From Undaria pinnatifida (taxonomy: Eukaryota; Sar; Phaeophyceae; Laminariales; Alariaceae): a stretch of DNA of 64,000 nt. Below are positions 11,785 through 22,064 of the stretch, in pieces. A program made the position numbers and the translations under genes. The notes beneath the pieces were generated by a model, which saw only the letters and a program-made list of their open reading frames with translations, made no database searches and was not told where the DNA came from. Every line of letters starts with the position of its first letter. Position 1 is the stretch's first letter. The stretch is from positions 2,721,109-2,785,108 of the forward strand of contig JABAKD010000015.1 in NCBI GenBank assembly GCA_012845835.1, in the 5' to 3' direction.

Positions 11785-11985
11785 AAAGCCGGGACGAGGA
11801 GTGTGCTCCGAAGAGCAATGTCGTCCGCACGTACTCGGAAGGTGTCGTCTGTGTGGTGCGTGCCCAGCGACCAACAGGAGGGACCAAAAGCCGAGACGAG
11901 GAGTGTGCTCCAAAGAGCAGTGTCGTCCGCACGTAGTTGGAAGGTGTCGTCCGTGTGGTACGTGCCCTGCGACCAACAGGAGTTG
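11785..11985. repeat. Two tandem units of about 102 bp
   Basis: Both units start ACCAAAAGCCG(G/A)GACGAGG and end GCGACCAACAGGAG, with about 90 percent identity by eye. The unit length is a multiple of three, which keeps frames open through both copies without implying a gene. Confidence 0.75.
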
Positions 11986-12184
11986 CCCCTGCTATCTCAC
12001 TGCTGTTGTGGTCGCCGTTGTAGGAGGAAGGGCGCTCCCTCCATTGAGAAGCCACCCGAGAAGAAACAGGGGTTGTGGGCTTGATGGGAAGCAAAAAAAG
12101 CAAAATCGCTACGAAAAAAAAAAACAGAGTGATTATAGGAACGCTGCCACAATAGCAAGTCAAGCTAGTCGACGCCATATGAAA

Positions 12185-12266
12185 GTTGAATAGTGGGGTA
12201 TTCGTCCGTTTGACCGCTTGCAAAAGGTTGACCCATAGCTTACCCAAACTAAGCCTTATAACATCT
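12185..12266 (-). mobile_element. Solo LTR of the 85-bp LTR family
   Basis: On the minus strand it begins TGTTATAAGGCTTAGTTTGGG and matches the terminal repeats of the element at 15195-15571. The far end is diverged, and I see no second LTR or internal part, so this is a solo LTR or fragment. Confidence 0.7.
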
Positions 12267-13745
12267 AGCCGAAAAGGCTCTCATTTTGCCCAATTTTCCC
12301 TGCTTGCAGAAGTACCAAAATGATTATAAGACGTGCTAAGATGTTTGTAAGGCGCGCTAACACAAAATATAGGACGCGCCATGACGAATCTAAGACGCGC
12401 CGAGACGAATCAAAACGCGCTATGGAGTCGTTCTACGATAGCCACCCCCCCTAAACGTTTAACGAATACCGGTGAAAAAACGAAGATCTGAGCGCCTAAA
12501 CGCCGGTTCGAGACCAACAATATTGGCTCTATATTCTGCAGTCTTGCGGTTCTAGCCACCCAGACTTGATAATTTACTACCTGGTAGCTCCCGGCATCAA
12601 CATATTATTTTTGCAATCTTTCCGTTAATTGGCAACATAGAAAGACAACAAACACGTTAGCAATGCTACCACCAATGTATTAAACGCATACACATCACCT
12701 AGATATACCCATCAACGATGTGGGGACTTGGCGCCAATGCCGAAGCAGTCGAAAATTCCTAGCACACGAGTAGTTTTACGGTGCAGCCCCCCCAACGTTT
12801 GTTTAACGAAATCGCAAGTTTCGAAATCAGCTCCCGGCCGTATCTACTGAAATACGGCGCCCCTTGCCACCCGGACGTCATCGTTCGGGAGTCCTTTCAA
12901 AAAACAAAAAAAATGTTGACACATTTTGTTCATAGCATCCTTCCTCGTGCCAAGCAGCCATTAAACGTTCGTGAAACAAAATCGCTGCTTTTGGGGGGGG
13001 GCTATCGAAGAATCCGTCTAAGACGAATCTAAGACGCGTCGAGACGAATCTAAGACCTGCAAAGACGTAAAAAGACGTGCTATTACACCCAAGGCGCACA
13101 TGTCTTACCCCAAAACGAAATCGCCTGTCTCGGGCTTAATGGTTCGTTTCGCTCGTTTTCTAAGTTCGACTCGCGACTTGCTTCGCTCGTCATAGAATAG
13201 TGGGCCTAGAGGAAGTGGGCAGCGGGTTTCACAGGTATTCAAACGGATGTTTGCCCTGGGTGCTGGGGGACTAACTATACATCCGAACTGGTAGCCTGCA
13301 GCTTCAGAGCTTGCTTACCTACCTACCTGCCTGCAGCGCGAGGATGAAGGCGCAATGGATAAACGCCGTCGTGCTTTTGATGGGGGCGTCTTGGATGGCA
13401 TGCGTGCAATCGTGGGGAGGAGGGGTGAGCCCATAAAATTTGCCGAAACACGTATTAACTGGCCGAGGTTACGGTAGGGTGTGTGTACACTGATGCTTTG
13501 CGTAGCCGTCGTCGTATATGTGAGGCCCTCACATTCCCACAATGCTAGGACGGAGCATGTCGAGCTGTCACCGACTACGCAGACACCGTGTGCTCCAGGG
13601 CGAAGCGCCGTGAGATATTCGGCGATTCGAATGAAAGGTGGGCTACCTCCTTCTAGGAAGCACTTGTGAGGCGGTCTTCGCCAGGGGGGTCACTGCTGCT
13701 GCTTTCGCGAGTGACTAACCCTGTTTCTTTGCAAAATCGAGCTTC
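12267..13745 (+). repeat. Duplicated segment with GACGCG arrays, copy 2
   Basis: This is the direct copy of 6905-8160, lacking the SINE inserted in copy 1 but holding about 500 bp (12430-13010) that copy 1 lacks, flanked by array units. Array units are at 12327-12430 and 13015-13060. Around 13230-13300 the minus strand has a B-box-like run, also in copy 1 near 7640. No gene is called. Confidence 0.75.
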
Positions 13746-13980
13746 TCTGCTTTTCGGGTTTGCCGTGAAAACCAGTATTTGTTGCGGTGCGCCAACGAAA
13801 CAGTTTTTTGGTCTGTTCTTGAGCTAGGCGCAGAGCCAATCGTGCGTGTGGCTGACACTCAGTAGTGAAATTGAAGGTACAACACCGTTGTAACAATATC
13901 CCATAGTACAAGTACAACACTAAGTATAATACGATACTACCGTAGACTTCTTCGTCTGCCACTGCTAGAAACATACGAAT

Positions 13981-14080
13981 ACCTCTACTGACGTAACCCG
14001 GCGGGGTCATCAACACAATCTGCAGCAAGCTTTCATCGTAGATTGTGCTGCCGACCCAGCCGGGTTACGTCAGTAGAGGT
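13981..14080. other. Long hairpin, microRNA-precursor-like
   Basis: The arms 13981-14002 and 14059-14080 are a perfect 22-bp inverted repeat beginning ACCTCTACTGACGTAACC. The next 19 positions on each side (14003-14021, 14040-14058) also pair with about four mismatches, leaving an 18-nt loop. The whole is a 41-bp stem of about 100 nt, the size of a plant or algal microRNA precursor. It could equally be a small foldback transposon; no clear target duplication is visible. Either strand could be transcribed. Confidence 0.6.
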
Positions 14081-14452
14081 TACCGCTTGTTCGAGAAACC
14101 CCTTAATTGGCCGACGCTCATAAATCGGAATGTGTCATCGGTCAGCGCCCGCACACACGTATTTCCACTTCACACCCTTTCCACTTGACACCCTGGCCTC
14201 ACCCGCACCTGATACTACCCGGACCGGAGCTCTCCAAACTGACTTCCACTTGGCACCCTGGTCTCACCCAGACCAGGACCGGAATATAACAGCGGGTAGG
14301 TACAATTCGACGCGGGTCAACGGGGGGAAAAAATGCTGAATCATTCTTGATATAAAATTGAAGGCACGTGCCGTAGTGGGGAGGAAGGAGGAGGAGAGCC
14401 CGCTCAACGACCCCGAATCTGAGTTACGTTCCGGAGGGAGCGCGAGAGTAGT
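14081..14452. repeat. Dispersed repeat, reverse copy of the CCGGGGTC family
   Basis: 14310-14452 is the reverse complement of a repeat seen at 18855-19030 and 30070-30250 (shared words AACTCAGATCCGGGGTCA and GGCACGTGC). The preceding 14150-14280 has short reiterated CCACTT(G/C)(A/G)CACCCTGG words. No gene seen. Confidence 0.6.
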
Positions 14453-14720
14453 GACCCAGGCCACGGTAGGGGGGCCCCCTTTTGGGTCTTTTATTTCAGT
14501 GGCTAGGGGTCACTCGCGCGAGTTACCCCTTTGTTCCTATGCAATCTTACGTTTTCTTTATGTTTTATATTGACGAGTCAATCCGCAATGCAAAGGTGAT
14601 CTAAGCTGCGGTAAACCAAGTTCCTAAACCATCTTCATCCGTAGGCTACAGAGCTACTCGTGCGAGTGGCTCAAACACACCAGTGAAAATGGGGGTACCC
14701 CCCCTATGCTAGCCTTGGTC
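14453..14720. mobile_element. MITE with CTACGGTAGGGGG ends, copy b
   Basis: Left end GGCCACGGTAGGGGGG and right end TGCTAGCCTTGGTC are imperfect inverted repeats. The interior holds the GTCACTCGCGCGAGT palindrome and a second CTCGTGCGAG palindrome near the far end. It is related to the reverse complement of 29203-29469 along its whole length. Confidence 0.75.
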
Positions 14721-14895
14721 TAGTGCGGGGATAATAAAATGAATGAAGAAAAACAAAACGTGGCCTGAACCTTCCAACCCGGCCCCGGCTGTAAAAATAA
14801 CTCACGGCTGAAGTCCTTGATATATTTGTTATAAAATACTTTGAAGTATACCAATATGATATTTCTCTAAGCAATGTTACATGGTAGTAACTGAC

Positions 14896-15180
14896 GACCA
14901 AGGCTATGTTATGGTAAGGCCTTTTTTTTTTTCTTTTTGGGCCTTTCTTTGCAGTGGCTCGGGGTCACTCGCGCGAATGACCTTCCTGTTCCTTTGCGGT
15001 CTTACGCTTCTCTGCTGCATTAGTTTTACGAGACGGGTCTACAGGGGAATGATTTGCTGCGTTGCGCCAAGGAAAATATCGCCCTGAAGTATTGTTTCCG
15101 CGAGGTATATTAAGTGTCACTGATGCGAGTGGTGACAGCCCGATCGTGAAAATGGGAGTATATCATAACATCATCACAAC
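14896..15180. mobile_element. MITE family, degraded copy c
   Basis: The left end ACCAAGGCTATGTTATGGTA is a degraded version of the family end, followed by a T run and the GTCACTCGCGCGAAT palindrome. The right end is not recognisable. Confidence 0.5.
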
Positions 15181-15194
15181 ATCGTCGTAACAAC

Positions 15195-15571
15195 TGTTAT
15201 AAGGCTTAGTTTGGGTAAGCTATTGGTTAACCAGTTGCAAGTGGTCAAACGGACTAATACCCCACTAATTCCCTTAACAAATGGCGTCGTCGACAGACCA
15301 TGAGTTTTTTGGGGTCGTGGGTTCGAGCCCACATCCACTATACATAATAAACTTTTCCAGATTTTCCCCATGGCGAACTTAAAAAATACTCTCCCTGGTA
15401 CCCCAGGAAATGAAACGGTTTGGATAAATGACAGGTCCGCCCGTATATCCGGCCGACCTGCTATCCCGCCGTTTCAGGGGGGAAGAGTGTTATAAGGCTT
15501 AGTTTGGGTAAGCTATTGGTTAACCTTTTGCAAGTGGTCAAACAGACTAATACCCCGCTAATACCTTAACA
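15195..15571 (+). mobile_element. Very small LTR element (TRIM/SMART type), 377 bp
   Basis: LTR 1 is 15195-15279 (85 bp) and LTR 2 is 15488-15571 (84 bp). Both start TGTTATAAGGCTTAG and end CCTTAACA-like. The 4-bp word CAAC flanks both sides (15191-15194, 15572-15575) as a target duplication. Two bases after LTR 1 comes TGGCGTCGTCGACAGACC, a tRNA-3'-end-complementary primer site by form; just before LTR 2 is the purine tract AGGGGGGAAGAG. The 208-bp interior has no ORF but contains GTGGGTTCGAGCCCAC, a T-arm-like hairpin. Such size and structure match TRIM/SMART elements, which use enzymes of other LTR elements. Other copies: 12185-12266, 16413-16690, 29470-29909, 37300-37383. Confidence 0.85.
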
Positions 15572-16412
15572 CAACCCCTTTACTAATCATACCGTAGCCT
15601 TGCTTTGGTCTCGGGCACACAAACGAGGAGCCCCAAGGCCCTGATCTCAAGCCGGGCGGATCCAAGGTCGGTCACACAGCCAGCACACAATTTGTTGAAA
15701 ATGGTAAGGTACCCCTGCACATTCGAGAAACCCTCTGAATGATCAACTGCTTCAAGTGACGAGCCTCAGAAACATTAGACTAGTACCTGATGATGTCACA
15801 TTTCGAGACGAGTGACGGTAAGGTGCCACTGACCCCCTGGTCGATATGTAAGTAGCCGCAGCGCCCTGAACCCACACCGAGCAAAAGCAAGGTTCGGTCA
15901 CACAGCCAGCTACCAATTTCTCCAATTATGATTTCTCCAGTATTAATAGCAAGGTTCCCAATCTATTGGACAAACCCCTTCATGAATCAGTGGTCAGCTG
16001 CGTTTTTTCTGCTTTTGGTTCTGCTCATATTTTCGGGATGGGTGGTACGATACTAAGTGGGCTCGGCTATGTAGATAAATAATCACAGAACCCTAATCCC
16101 ACGCCGAGAAAATCAAGGGTCGGCCACGCAGCCAGCAACCATACCCTCGAATAAAAGTGTACCGAGAAAGTCGTGAGGTACCCTACATATATTAAGGAAT
16201 ATCTTGATCCTAGTCAACTATTATTATTTCGCGAAACTTCATTGAAATTGGTCGACTGACTGAGCCTCCCAAACTGACGCCGGGTAAAAAAATAGGGAGC
16301 CGCAGCACCCTGACCCCAAGCCGACCGAAAAGCAAGGCTCAGCAGCTGCAAATCGAAGATCAGCCACACAGCCACCAAGCAACAAGTGCGAAGGCACCCT
16401 CGATTGAGTGGC
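15572..16412. repeat. Degenerate tandem repeat of about 220 bp
   Basis: The phrase CCAAGGTCGGTCACACAGCCAG recurs in degraded form about four times (near 15660, 15890, 16110 and 16360). Each is preceded by a CCCTGA(A/C)CCCACACCGAG-like phrase and followed by a TACC-containing stretch. Age and divergence are high. No gene seen. Confidence 0.5.
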
Positions 16413-16690
16413 TGTTGAGGTTTAGTGGGGTATTAGTCCGTTTGACCACTTCCAAAAGGTTAACCAATAGCTTACCCAAACTAAGCCTTAAAACACTCTT
16501 CCCCCCTGAAACGGCGGGATAGCAGGTCGGCCGGATGTACGGGCGGACCTGTCAATATCGAAGCGGTTTCATTTCCTGGGGACACCAGGGAAATTTATTT
16601 TCAAGGTCGACATGGTGAAAGTCTGCAAAAGTTTCACACCCTGTACAAATATCCATAACAACTACAAATAATAGTTGCGTGTATTTGTCC
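16413..16690 (-). mobile_element. 3' part of an 85-bp-LTR element, minus strand
   Basis: 16413-16495 is an LTR in reverse orientation (on minus, starts TGTTTTAAGGCTTAG). Next to it on the plus strand CTCTTCCCCCCTGAAA is the reverse complement of the family's purine tract. The interior continues through GACAGGTCCGCCCG-like sequence shared with 15435-15487, then to ACCCTGTACAAAT and the 42-bp array that follows. The other LTR is missing. Confidence 0.7.
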
Positions 16691-16692
16691 CA

Positions 16693-17090
16693 GAGCAGTA
16701 TTTGCCTCCAGACAAATATTTGCGCAGCTTCTCAAGCGAGTATTTGCCTGCCAGACAATATTTGCACAGGTTCTCATAAAAGTATTTGCCTGCAGACAAA
16801 TATTTGCGCAGCTTCTCAAAAAAGTATTTGCTTCCAGACAAAATTTGCGCAGGTTTTCCGGAGAGTATTTGCCTGCCAGACAAATATTTTCACAGGTTCT
16901 CAAAAAAGTATTTGCCTGCAGACAAATATTTGCGCAGCTTCTCAAGAAAGTATTTGCTTCCAGACAAATATTTGCGCAGCTTCTCAAGAAAGTATTTGCT
17001 TCCAGACAAATATTTGCGCAGCTTCTCAAGAAAGTATTTGTCTGCAGGCAAATATTTGTGCAGGTTCTCAATAAACTATTTGCCTGCAAA
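16693..17090 (+). repeat. 42-bp minisatellite (array A), locus 1
   Basis: About ten units share AGTATTTGCCTGCAGACAAA, then TATTTGCGCAGCTTCTCAAGAA with scattered changes. Unit length 42 (14 codons) keeps frames open on both strands, which explains the Cys/Leu-rich ORFs; I reject them as genes. It occurs also at 21786-22064 and 29034-29202, in the same orientation relative to the window. Confidence 0.9.
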
Positions 17091-17319
17091 CAATGTATTG
17101 CGGATGCGGAGATATTGACCTCTTCGGCGTACAAGTACGTACATTATATGGGGTACATACGTACTGCATAAATACGGCCGTTGAGCCGGGTGTATTTGCA
17201 GCCGCGAAAAGGCCGTTGAGCCCGGTGCATTTGCCGCCGCGAATATCAGTGGTCCTGCACACAACCAAACCAGCTCCCCATCACGGCACGAGCAACTACC
17301 GCGGGCTGTGCATGTCAAC
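17091..17319. other. Spacer with a 36-bp direct repeat, upstream of hAT remnant
   Basis: GGCCGTTGAGC(C)CGGTG(T/C)ATTTG is present twice (about 17177-17212 and 17211-17246). Such short direct repeats are common just inside hAT ends, which fits the coding remnant that follows, but I could not identify the terminal inverted repeat. Confidence 0.35.
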
Positions 17320-17732
17320 ATGCCAGCTGTCAGTACCGAAGAAGCAAATGGCAATGGTGATGGTACGCCACCTGGCGACGGAGCTGGCGCGTCGGCAGCA
17401 GCTCCAGTTATTGTCGACGTCAACGCAGCTGGGCTGGAGTGATTTTCGGGGCTCCTGCGTCGGCGGCAGTGCTTGAGCGTGACTTCAGCGCTGCTGGGCG
17501 TATGATGACGTCCTCCAGGAGCACCACGGACAGCAAGTACGTGGAGATAATCCTGTTCCTGCACGGAAACCTGGACCTCATCCCTCAGCACATCCCTAAG
17601 CTGACCGAAGCTGGCGCGCGAAGCAAGATCCCCGGGCGACTGGTGGACCCTGTGGAAGGGCTGAAGGAGCTCGACGGCGCATTTGCCCCGGAGGACCTCA
17701 CCGCCGGGGAGTCGGGGGAGATGGACGTTTAA
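17320..17732 (+). pseudogene. Internally deleted hAT transposase (N and C termini only)
   Basis: An ATG at 17320 opens a 40-codon low-complexity N-terminal stretch (contains EEANGNGDG and VIVDVNAAG) ending in TGA at 17440. Overlapping it in another frame, 17440-17732 encodes a clear hAT C-terminal dimerisation region: PASAAVLERDFSAAGRMM, then TSSRS, then a KYVEIILFLHGN helix, ending in an acidic tail and TAA. The catalytic DDE core and zinc finger that should lie between are absent, so this is an internal deletion derivative or a spliced-together remnant. hAT transposases cut and paste DNA in the nucleus. A different hAT copy with the missing N-terminal zinc finger lies at 22691-25553. Confidence 0.75.
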
Positions 17733-18451
17733 ACAGCACGGAATAGTAGAAGTAGCTCGATGGCGATCAGGCCCGCAGCGAGAACGAGTAGCAACGTCTC
17801 TGTGGTGTTTGTGGATCCTTGGTGTTTGTTGTACTTTGCCACAGGAGTTGACTCATCTCATGATACGGAATGAGTAAGATGGTGGAGGGGTTTGGTGGCG
17901 TCGGCGTGTTTGTGTTTGTTTGCGTTCCGTACGGGGTGAGGCGGCTTCGACTGTTGTAGATGGCAGAAGAAGTAAATGGCAATGGTCGACGGGGATGGCA
18001 TTTGCATATTAAAAATATATATTACAAGGGCTCCGCATGGGCGCCGGCATTCGCCGGCGCCCATGCTTCAGGTAGGGCAGGGCAGCACTTCGACAACTTA
18101 AAGTGTAGCTGTCCGATTTATCATGCATTGAACTTTAAAGTAATGCCAAGAGTTTAATACGAACATGGGATTCTGAAAGTCATGCTTCGACAAAAGAAAA
18201 AACGTAATATTTTACAACAAAGAAGGCAAGGATAGGCGAAACGAACTGTTAAATGCGCCCCGTCAAGTAAAAGTTGGCGCCTATCAAACAAAAATACCGA
18301 AAAGAGTATTATGGAGAACCTGCGTCGCCTCTAGGCGAAACAAAAGAGGCCTTGGCATTAATGAAGAGACTGCACTGCTGTCCCCGTGGCAATGGAGGTT
18401 CGAAGTCGACAGGATGCAAAGTAGGTTTGCATCAAACGTCGACATGAGGAC
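17733..18451. other. Non-coding interval with a strong hairpin
   Basis: At 18035-18066 is a perfect 14-bp stem (GCATGGGCGCCGGC) with a 4-nt loop ATTC. Just upstream (about 17960) is a short stretch resembling the hAT N-terminus (EEVNGNG). The two may mark the start of a second hAT relic and its subterminal hairpin. Nothing else is recognised. Confidence 0.45.
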
Positions 18452-18766
18452 ATGTCAGCCGGCGAGGTTTTGGAAGAAGATTGCTTCGTTTGTTACGTGA
18501 AGGCTGTCGCATTGATTGGTCTGCGTGGTCGCGGGCGAGGAGGAAAACGTAGAAGAGGAGGGCGATCTCTCGTTGAGGCGGCGTTGTCTAAGATTGGTGC
18601 GGGGGTGGCTTTGCTCGTACGGGAGGTTGGCGTAGCGCTTCTTCTCTGTTTTTTCTCGGGAAGGCGGGATATGTGTGTCTGCTGTCTTTTCTTCGTGGGG
18701 GCTTTCACGTTGTCGAAATTGGACGCTTCCCCTCAATGCATAATATCCGGAGTGTCTCTACCATGA
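18452..18766 (+). other. Unsupported 104-codon open frame
   Basis: It starts at ATG and has a basic Gly/Arg stretch (GRGRGGKRRRGG) followed by a hydrophobic run containing VALLLCFF. Composition is plausible but the opposite strand is also open, and no family is recognised. Given as a possible gene only. Confidence 0.2.
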
Positions 18767-18854
18767 CGACTGCTGAAAGTGCCGTGCGTATTTCCTAGAG
18801 ACTGACATATTATTTACTGGTAGTAATAATAATATACCTTTGCAACATTTTTTT

Positions 18855-19200
18855 TTCTTCATCCCATTTATTATCCCCGCACCACTCTCGCGCTCCCTCC
18901 CAGTAGTAACTCAGATCCGGGGTCAATAGCGGGCCCTCCTCCTCCCTCCCCACTTCGGCACGTGCTTTCATTTTTACCGCGAGGAGAATCCAGCATTTTC
19001 TTCCCTCGTCGACTCGCGTCGAACCAACCCACGCTGCTAGGCGCTCTCAGCAGTTGATCCCTGTTTTTTTTTTGCATTTTTGCAAATAAGTCAAATCTCA
19101 TCGTGGTGGGCGTCGAACTCAAGGACAACCAAACGCTAGTAAGTAGTATTCGAGGGTAAAACCGCTATTATTGATAGACCACCGGGGCGGCCGGCTGACA
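18855..19200. repeat. CCGGGGTC-family repeat plus SINE-like copy
   Basis: 18855-19030 matches 30070-30250 and the reverse of 14310-14452. About 19080-19200 is a diverged copy, on the minus strand, of the SINE-like repeat at 6976-7300: it starts GCCGGCCGCCCCGGTGGTCT and has a B-box-like GAGTTCGACGCC about 60 nt on. Confidence 0.6.
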
Positions 19201-19764
19201 AATGATTAAAAAAAAACAGGATCTTTGCGTAGAGATTACATTCCCTCCCCCATATTGTATGATATTACGATGGTTGACGCGATATGTATTATATATTATA
19301 GAAAAAAGCGCCAAATACTTAAGTATCAGCGTACGCGGAGTTTTAGATATCATGAATAACGAACGACCGCGACGGCAGAGCACGGCAAAGCATAGCGCGT
19401 CGCTCTGCTGAGCTAGCGGTGCGCTGCTGAGCTGAGCCGCAGGGCATCGCAGGGCACTGCACGGCGCTTTGTTGCTGTAAGCTATAGCGCTGCGATGGGG
19501 TGCTGGGCGGTGTCGAGCTGATGAGCCAAGCCAAGATCTCAGCCGCTGAAGCTTCGTCAAGTACAAAACAAATGGTGCGAATCAAATAAAAGCTAAAGCT
19601 GGACCGTTCCGCAACTAATGCACAGGCGGCAAATTAGCGGCAGTAGGAAGTTCAACTTACTAGACAAAAAGGAAGAAAAAATCGCGAAAAAGTTCAAAAT
19701 CGTGTTGGCAGAAAAACCAAGTTTGCAGGAAGCAGCTGAAAGGTCAAGAAACAGGCAATATTTC
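19201..19764. other. No recognisable gene
   Basis: An A-rich start (19205-19218) is followed by sequence with overlapping open frames on both strands around 19340-19585. I see no motif. Confidence 0.3.
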
Positions 19765-20180
19765 AGTTGTTGTTGTTGTTGTTGTTGTTGTCCTCACATT
19801 AACTCGCATAATCAAGTCCGTCAGAGGACAGGCTCCAGGCACTCTGGAGCTGAGGAATACCCTGGGGGAAAAACACAAACCAAAGGTGGTACACGCATAA
19901 ATCACAGCTGACGCGTTTCATGCCTCCACCAGAAACATATAAAAGTGAAATCGGGAGTCAGTCTACGATGTGCCAGGTCCATACCGGTACATACGTCTCA
20001 TTACTCGCGCCTGGAAAAACAGACTATACCGCTTGCCAGCCAAGAAAGACTACCACGTATATATTACACGTGGTATCTATCACTACGCATGCGCACAACA
20101 GACGCAAGTCAATTGGAAAAGAGAAACAAACAAAGGGAAAGGAAAGGAAATGGGTGCATGGGGCCAAGAAAAAGAAAAGA
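19765..20180 (+). repeat. GTT-head repeat, copy 2
   Basis: Direct copy of 655-1065, beginning with an eight-fold GTT tract and ending in A/G-rich sequence. Small indels and substitutions separate the two. Confidence 0.8.
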
Positions 20181-20528
20181 AAATGAAATTTTGGGGGGTC
20201 TACTGGCGAGTCTTGCCACCAGCACGACGATGCCACGTGGTTTTTCGACGATCTACAGCAGTACAACGAACGACTTCCGATACACCCACCGAAGCACGGA
20301 CTGCCGGCGAACCGATCGACAGCTGACCGTGGTTGTCACGTGTCTCTGTGTTGGGGGCCCCTGTGCGCTACCTCTTGTTGGCTCTTGCTTGGGTAAAACA
20401 TGCGGTGTGCTCGATGGTCTCACGACACCAGAATCAGAACGTCCGCTCGTACGACGTATCATTCTTACAGGAAATAAATGTAATACCTGGTATTTTTTTC
20501 TCCATCAATATGAACATAAAACGGTTGT
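20181..20528. other. No recognisable gene
   Basis: Open frames on both strands, none with a motif or matching partner elsewhere in the window. Confidence 0.3.
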
Positions 20529-20758
20529 TATATATTGGACAGAGTGATGCGTGTACTACTAAACTTGCCAACGGCACTCGTACTGCACTTTGAGCTATCT
20601 GCTGTGGTTCTGGTTGCTACTAGTTGCTGCTGTATGTGCTAGAAGTTTCGCCCTTCGGCTACTGCTGCTGCACCTGATGTTGTGTGTTTGCCAATGCCGT
20701 CAATTAATTGGCGTTCATGCTCGTCGTACATACTGCTGCTGTTCTCACCCAGTACGTA
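20529..20758 (+). repeat. 230-bp direct repeat, copy 1
   Basis: Nearly identical to 21003-21225 (by eye only a handful of changes and a 3-bp CTG indel). Both read through the same Leu/Cys-rich frame, which has no ATG start. The pair could be the ends of a short non-autonomous element with a 245-bp middle or a simple local duplication; ends do not show clear TG..CA. Confidence 0.7.
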
Positions 20759-21002
20759 CGGGTTTCCTCGTACCTCGACGGCACGACGACGAGCTCAAAA
20801 CAGAAGGGAGGTGACATGAAATGGCATGGACAATGGCCACATAGAAGCGAGCACAGCGGGATAGTTCGCTGCGAATCAACCGCACTCGTTCATGCCTACA
20901 GCAGAGGCTGCCTGGAGTGTCAGCCGCCGTGCTAAAGCCAAGGCCAAACTCCGAAGAGACGGCTCTTCTGCCTGCTTGGTTTTGTCTCGAGATGCTGTTA
21001 TA

Positions 21003-21225
21003 TATAGACTATTGGACAGAGTGATGCGTGTACGACTAAACTTGCCAACTGCACTCGTACTGCACTTTGAGCTATCTGCTGTGGTTCTGGTTGCTACTAG
21101 TTGCTGCAGTATGTGCTAGAAGTTTCGCCCTTCGGCTACTGCTGCTGCACCTGATGTTGTGTGTTTGCCAATGCCGTCAATTAATTGGCGTTCATGCTCG
21201 TCGTACATACTGCTGTTCTCACCCG
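21003..21225 (+). repeat. 230-bp direct repeat, copy 2
   Basis: Second copy of the repeat at 20529-20758, beginning ATTGGACAGAGTGATGCGTG and ending near GTTCTCACCCGGTA. Confidence 0.7.
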
Positions 21226-21785
21226 GTACCCAAAATTCCAAACATTATCACGTACCGTTTGGAAATGATGCCAATTTTGTAAACCATTCAGGCGTTCGTT
21301 GCAGCCATTAAGATTCAACAATTTTTCCAAAATTTCTCCTCGACACTCGCTCGTCTCGCTCGGCGCCCGTCCGCGTTCACGTCGATGTGCGGAACGGACA
21401 CGGCAGGGCGAGGGGCGTTGGAGCCGCCCCCCGAAGGCGGCGCTCGAACCAAGCCATATTCGACCGAGAATTCCAGTTCCGCGAATCGCATACTTAGGCC
21501 GAGACAAAAAACTCTGGACCAAAGTCCATGACACCAAGGAATGGCTCTATATTCAAGGAATGATTTTATATATGTTTATGACTCATAGGTAGTCGATAGA
21601 TTTTCATTTTTTCTCGGTTTGGCTGATCCTGTGTTTTTCCACTCCGATCAAAAGATATTTCAGATGCACGCTTCAGGGATTTGCTTTTGTATTTCCGACA
21701 CCAATCTCCCATCGCATGACATATGATACGGCTAATCTCTCCCTCCGACCTCCCTGCAGTAACAGTTGTTTTTTCAGAATAGTTG
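21226..21785. other. GC-rich spacer; no confident gene
   Basis: A minus-strand frame (21181-21537) is rich in Arg and Ser with no motif. A run GGAGCCGCCCCCCGAAGGCG is at about 21420. Nothing supports a function. Confidence 0.3.
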
Positions 21786-22064
21786 TCAGGACAAATACAA
21801 TACTATTTGCGCAGGTTCTCCAGGGCAGTATTTGCCTGCCAGACAAATGTTTGCGCAGGTTCTCAAGAGAGTATTTGCCTGCAGACAAATATTTGCGCAG
21901 CTTCTCAAGCGAGTATTTGCCTGCAGACAAATATTTGCGCAGGTTCTCAAAAAAGTATTTGCCTGCAGACAAATATTTGCGCAGCTTCTCACAAAAGTAT
22001 TTGCTTCCAGACAAAATTTGCGCAGGTTTTCCAGAGAGTATTTGCCTGCCACACAAATATTTGC
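21786..22064 (+). repeat. 42-bp minisatellite (array A), locus 2
   Basis: About seven units of the same array as 16693-17090. The last unit is broken off after ATATTTGC by the left end of the array-B element at 22065. Confidence 0.9.

Noticed and set aside
16679-17118. Several overlapping Cys/Leu-rich open frames on both strands
   Set aside because: They are the 42-bp tandem array read in different frames; 42 is divisible by three, so frames stay open without selection.
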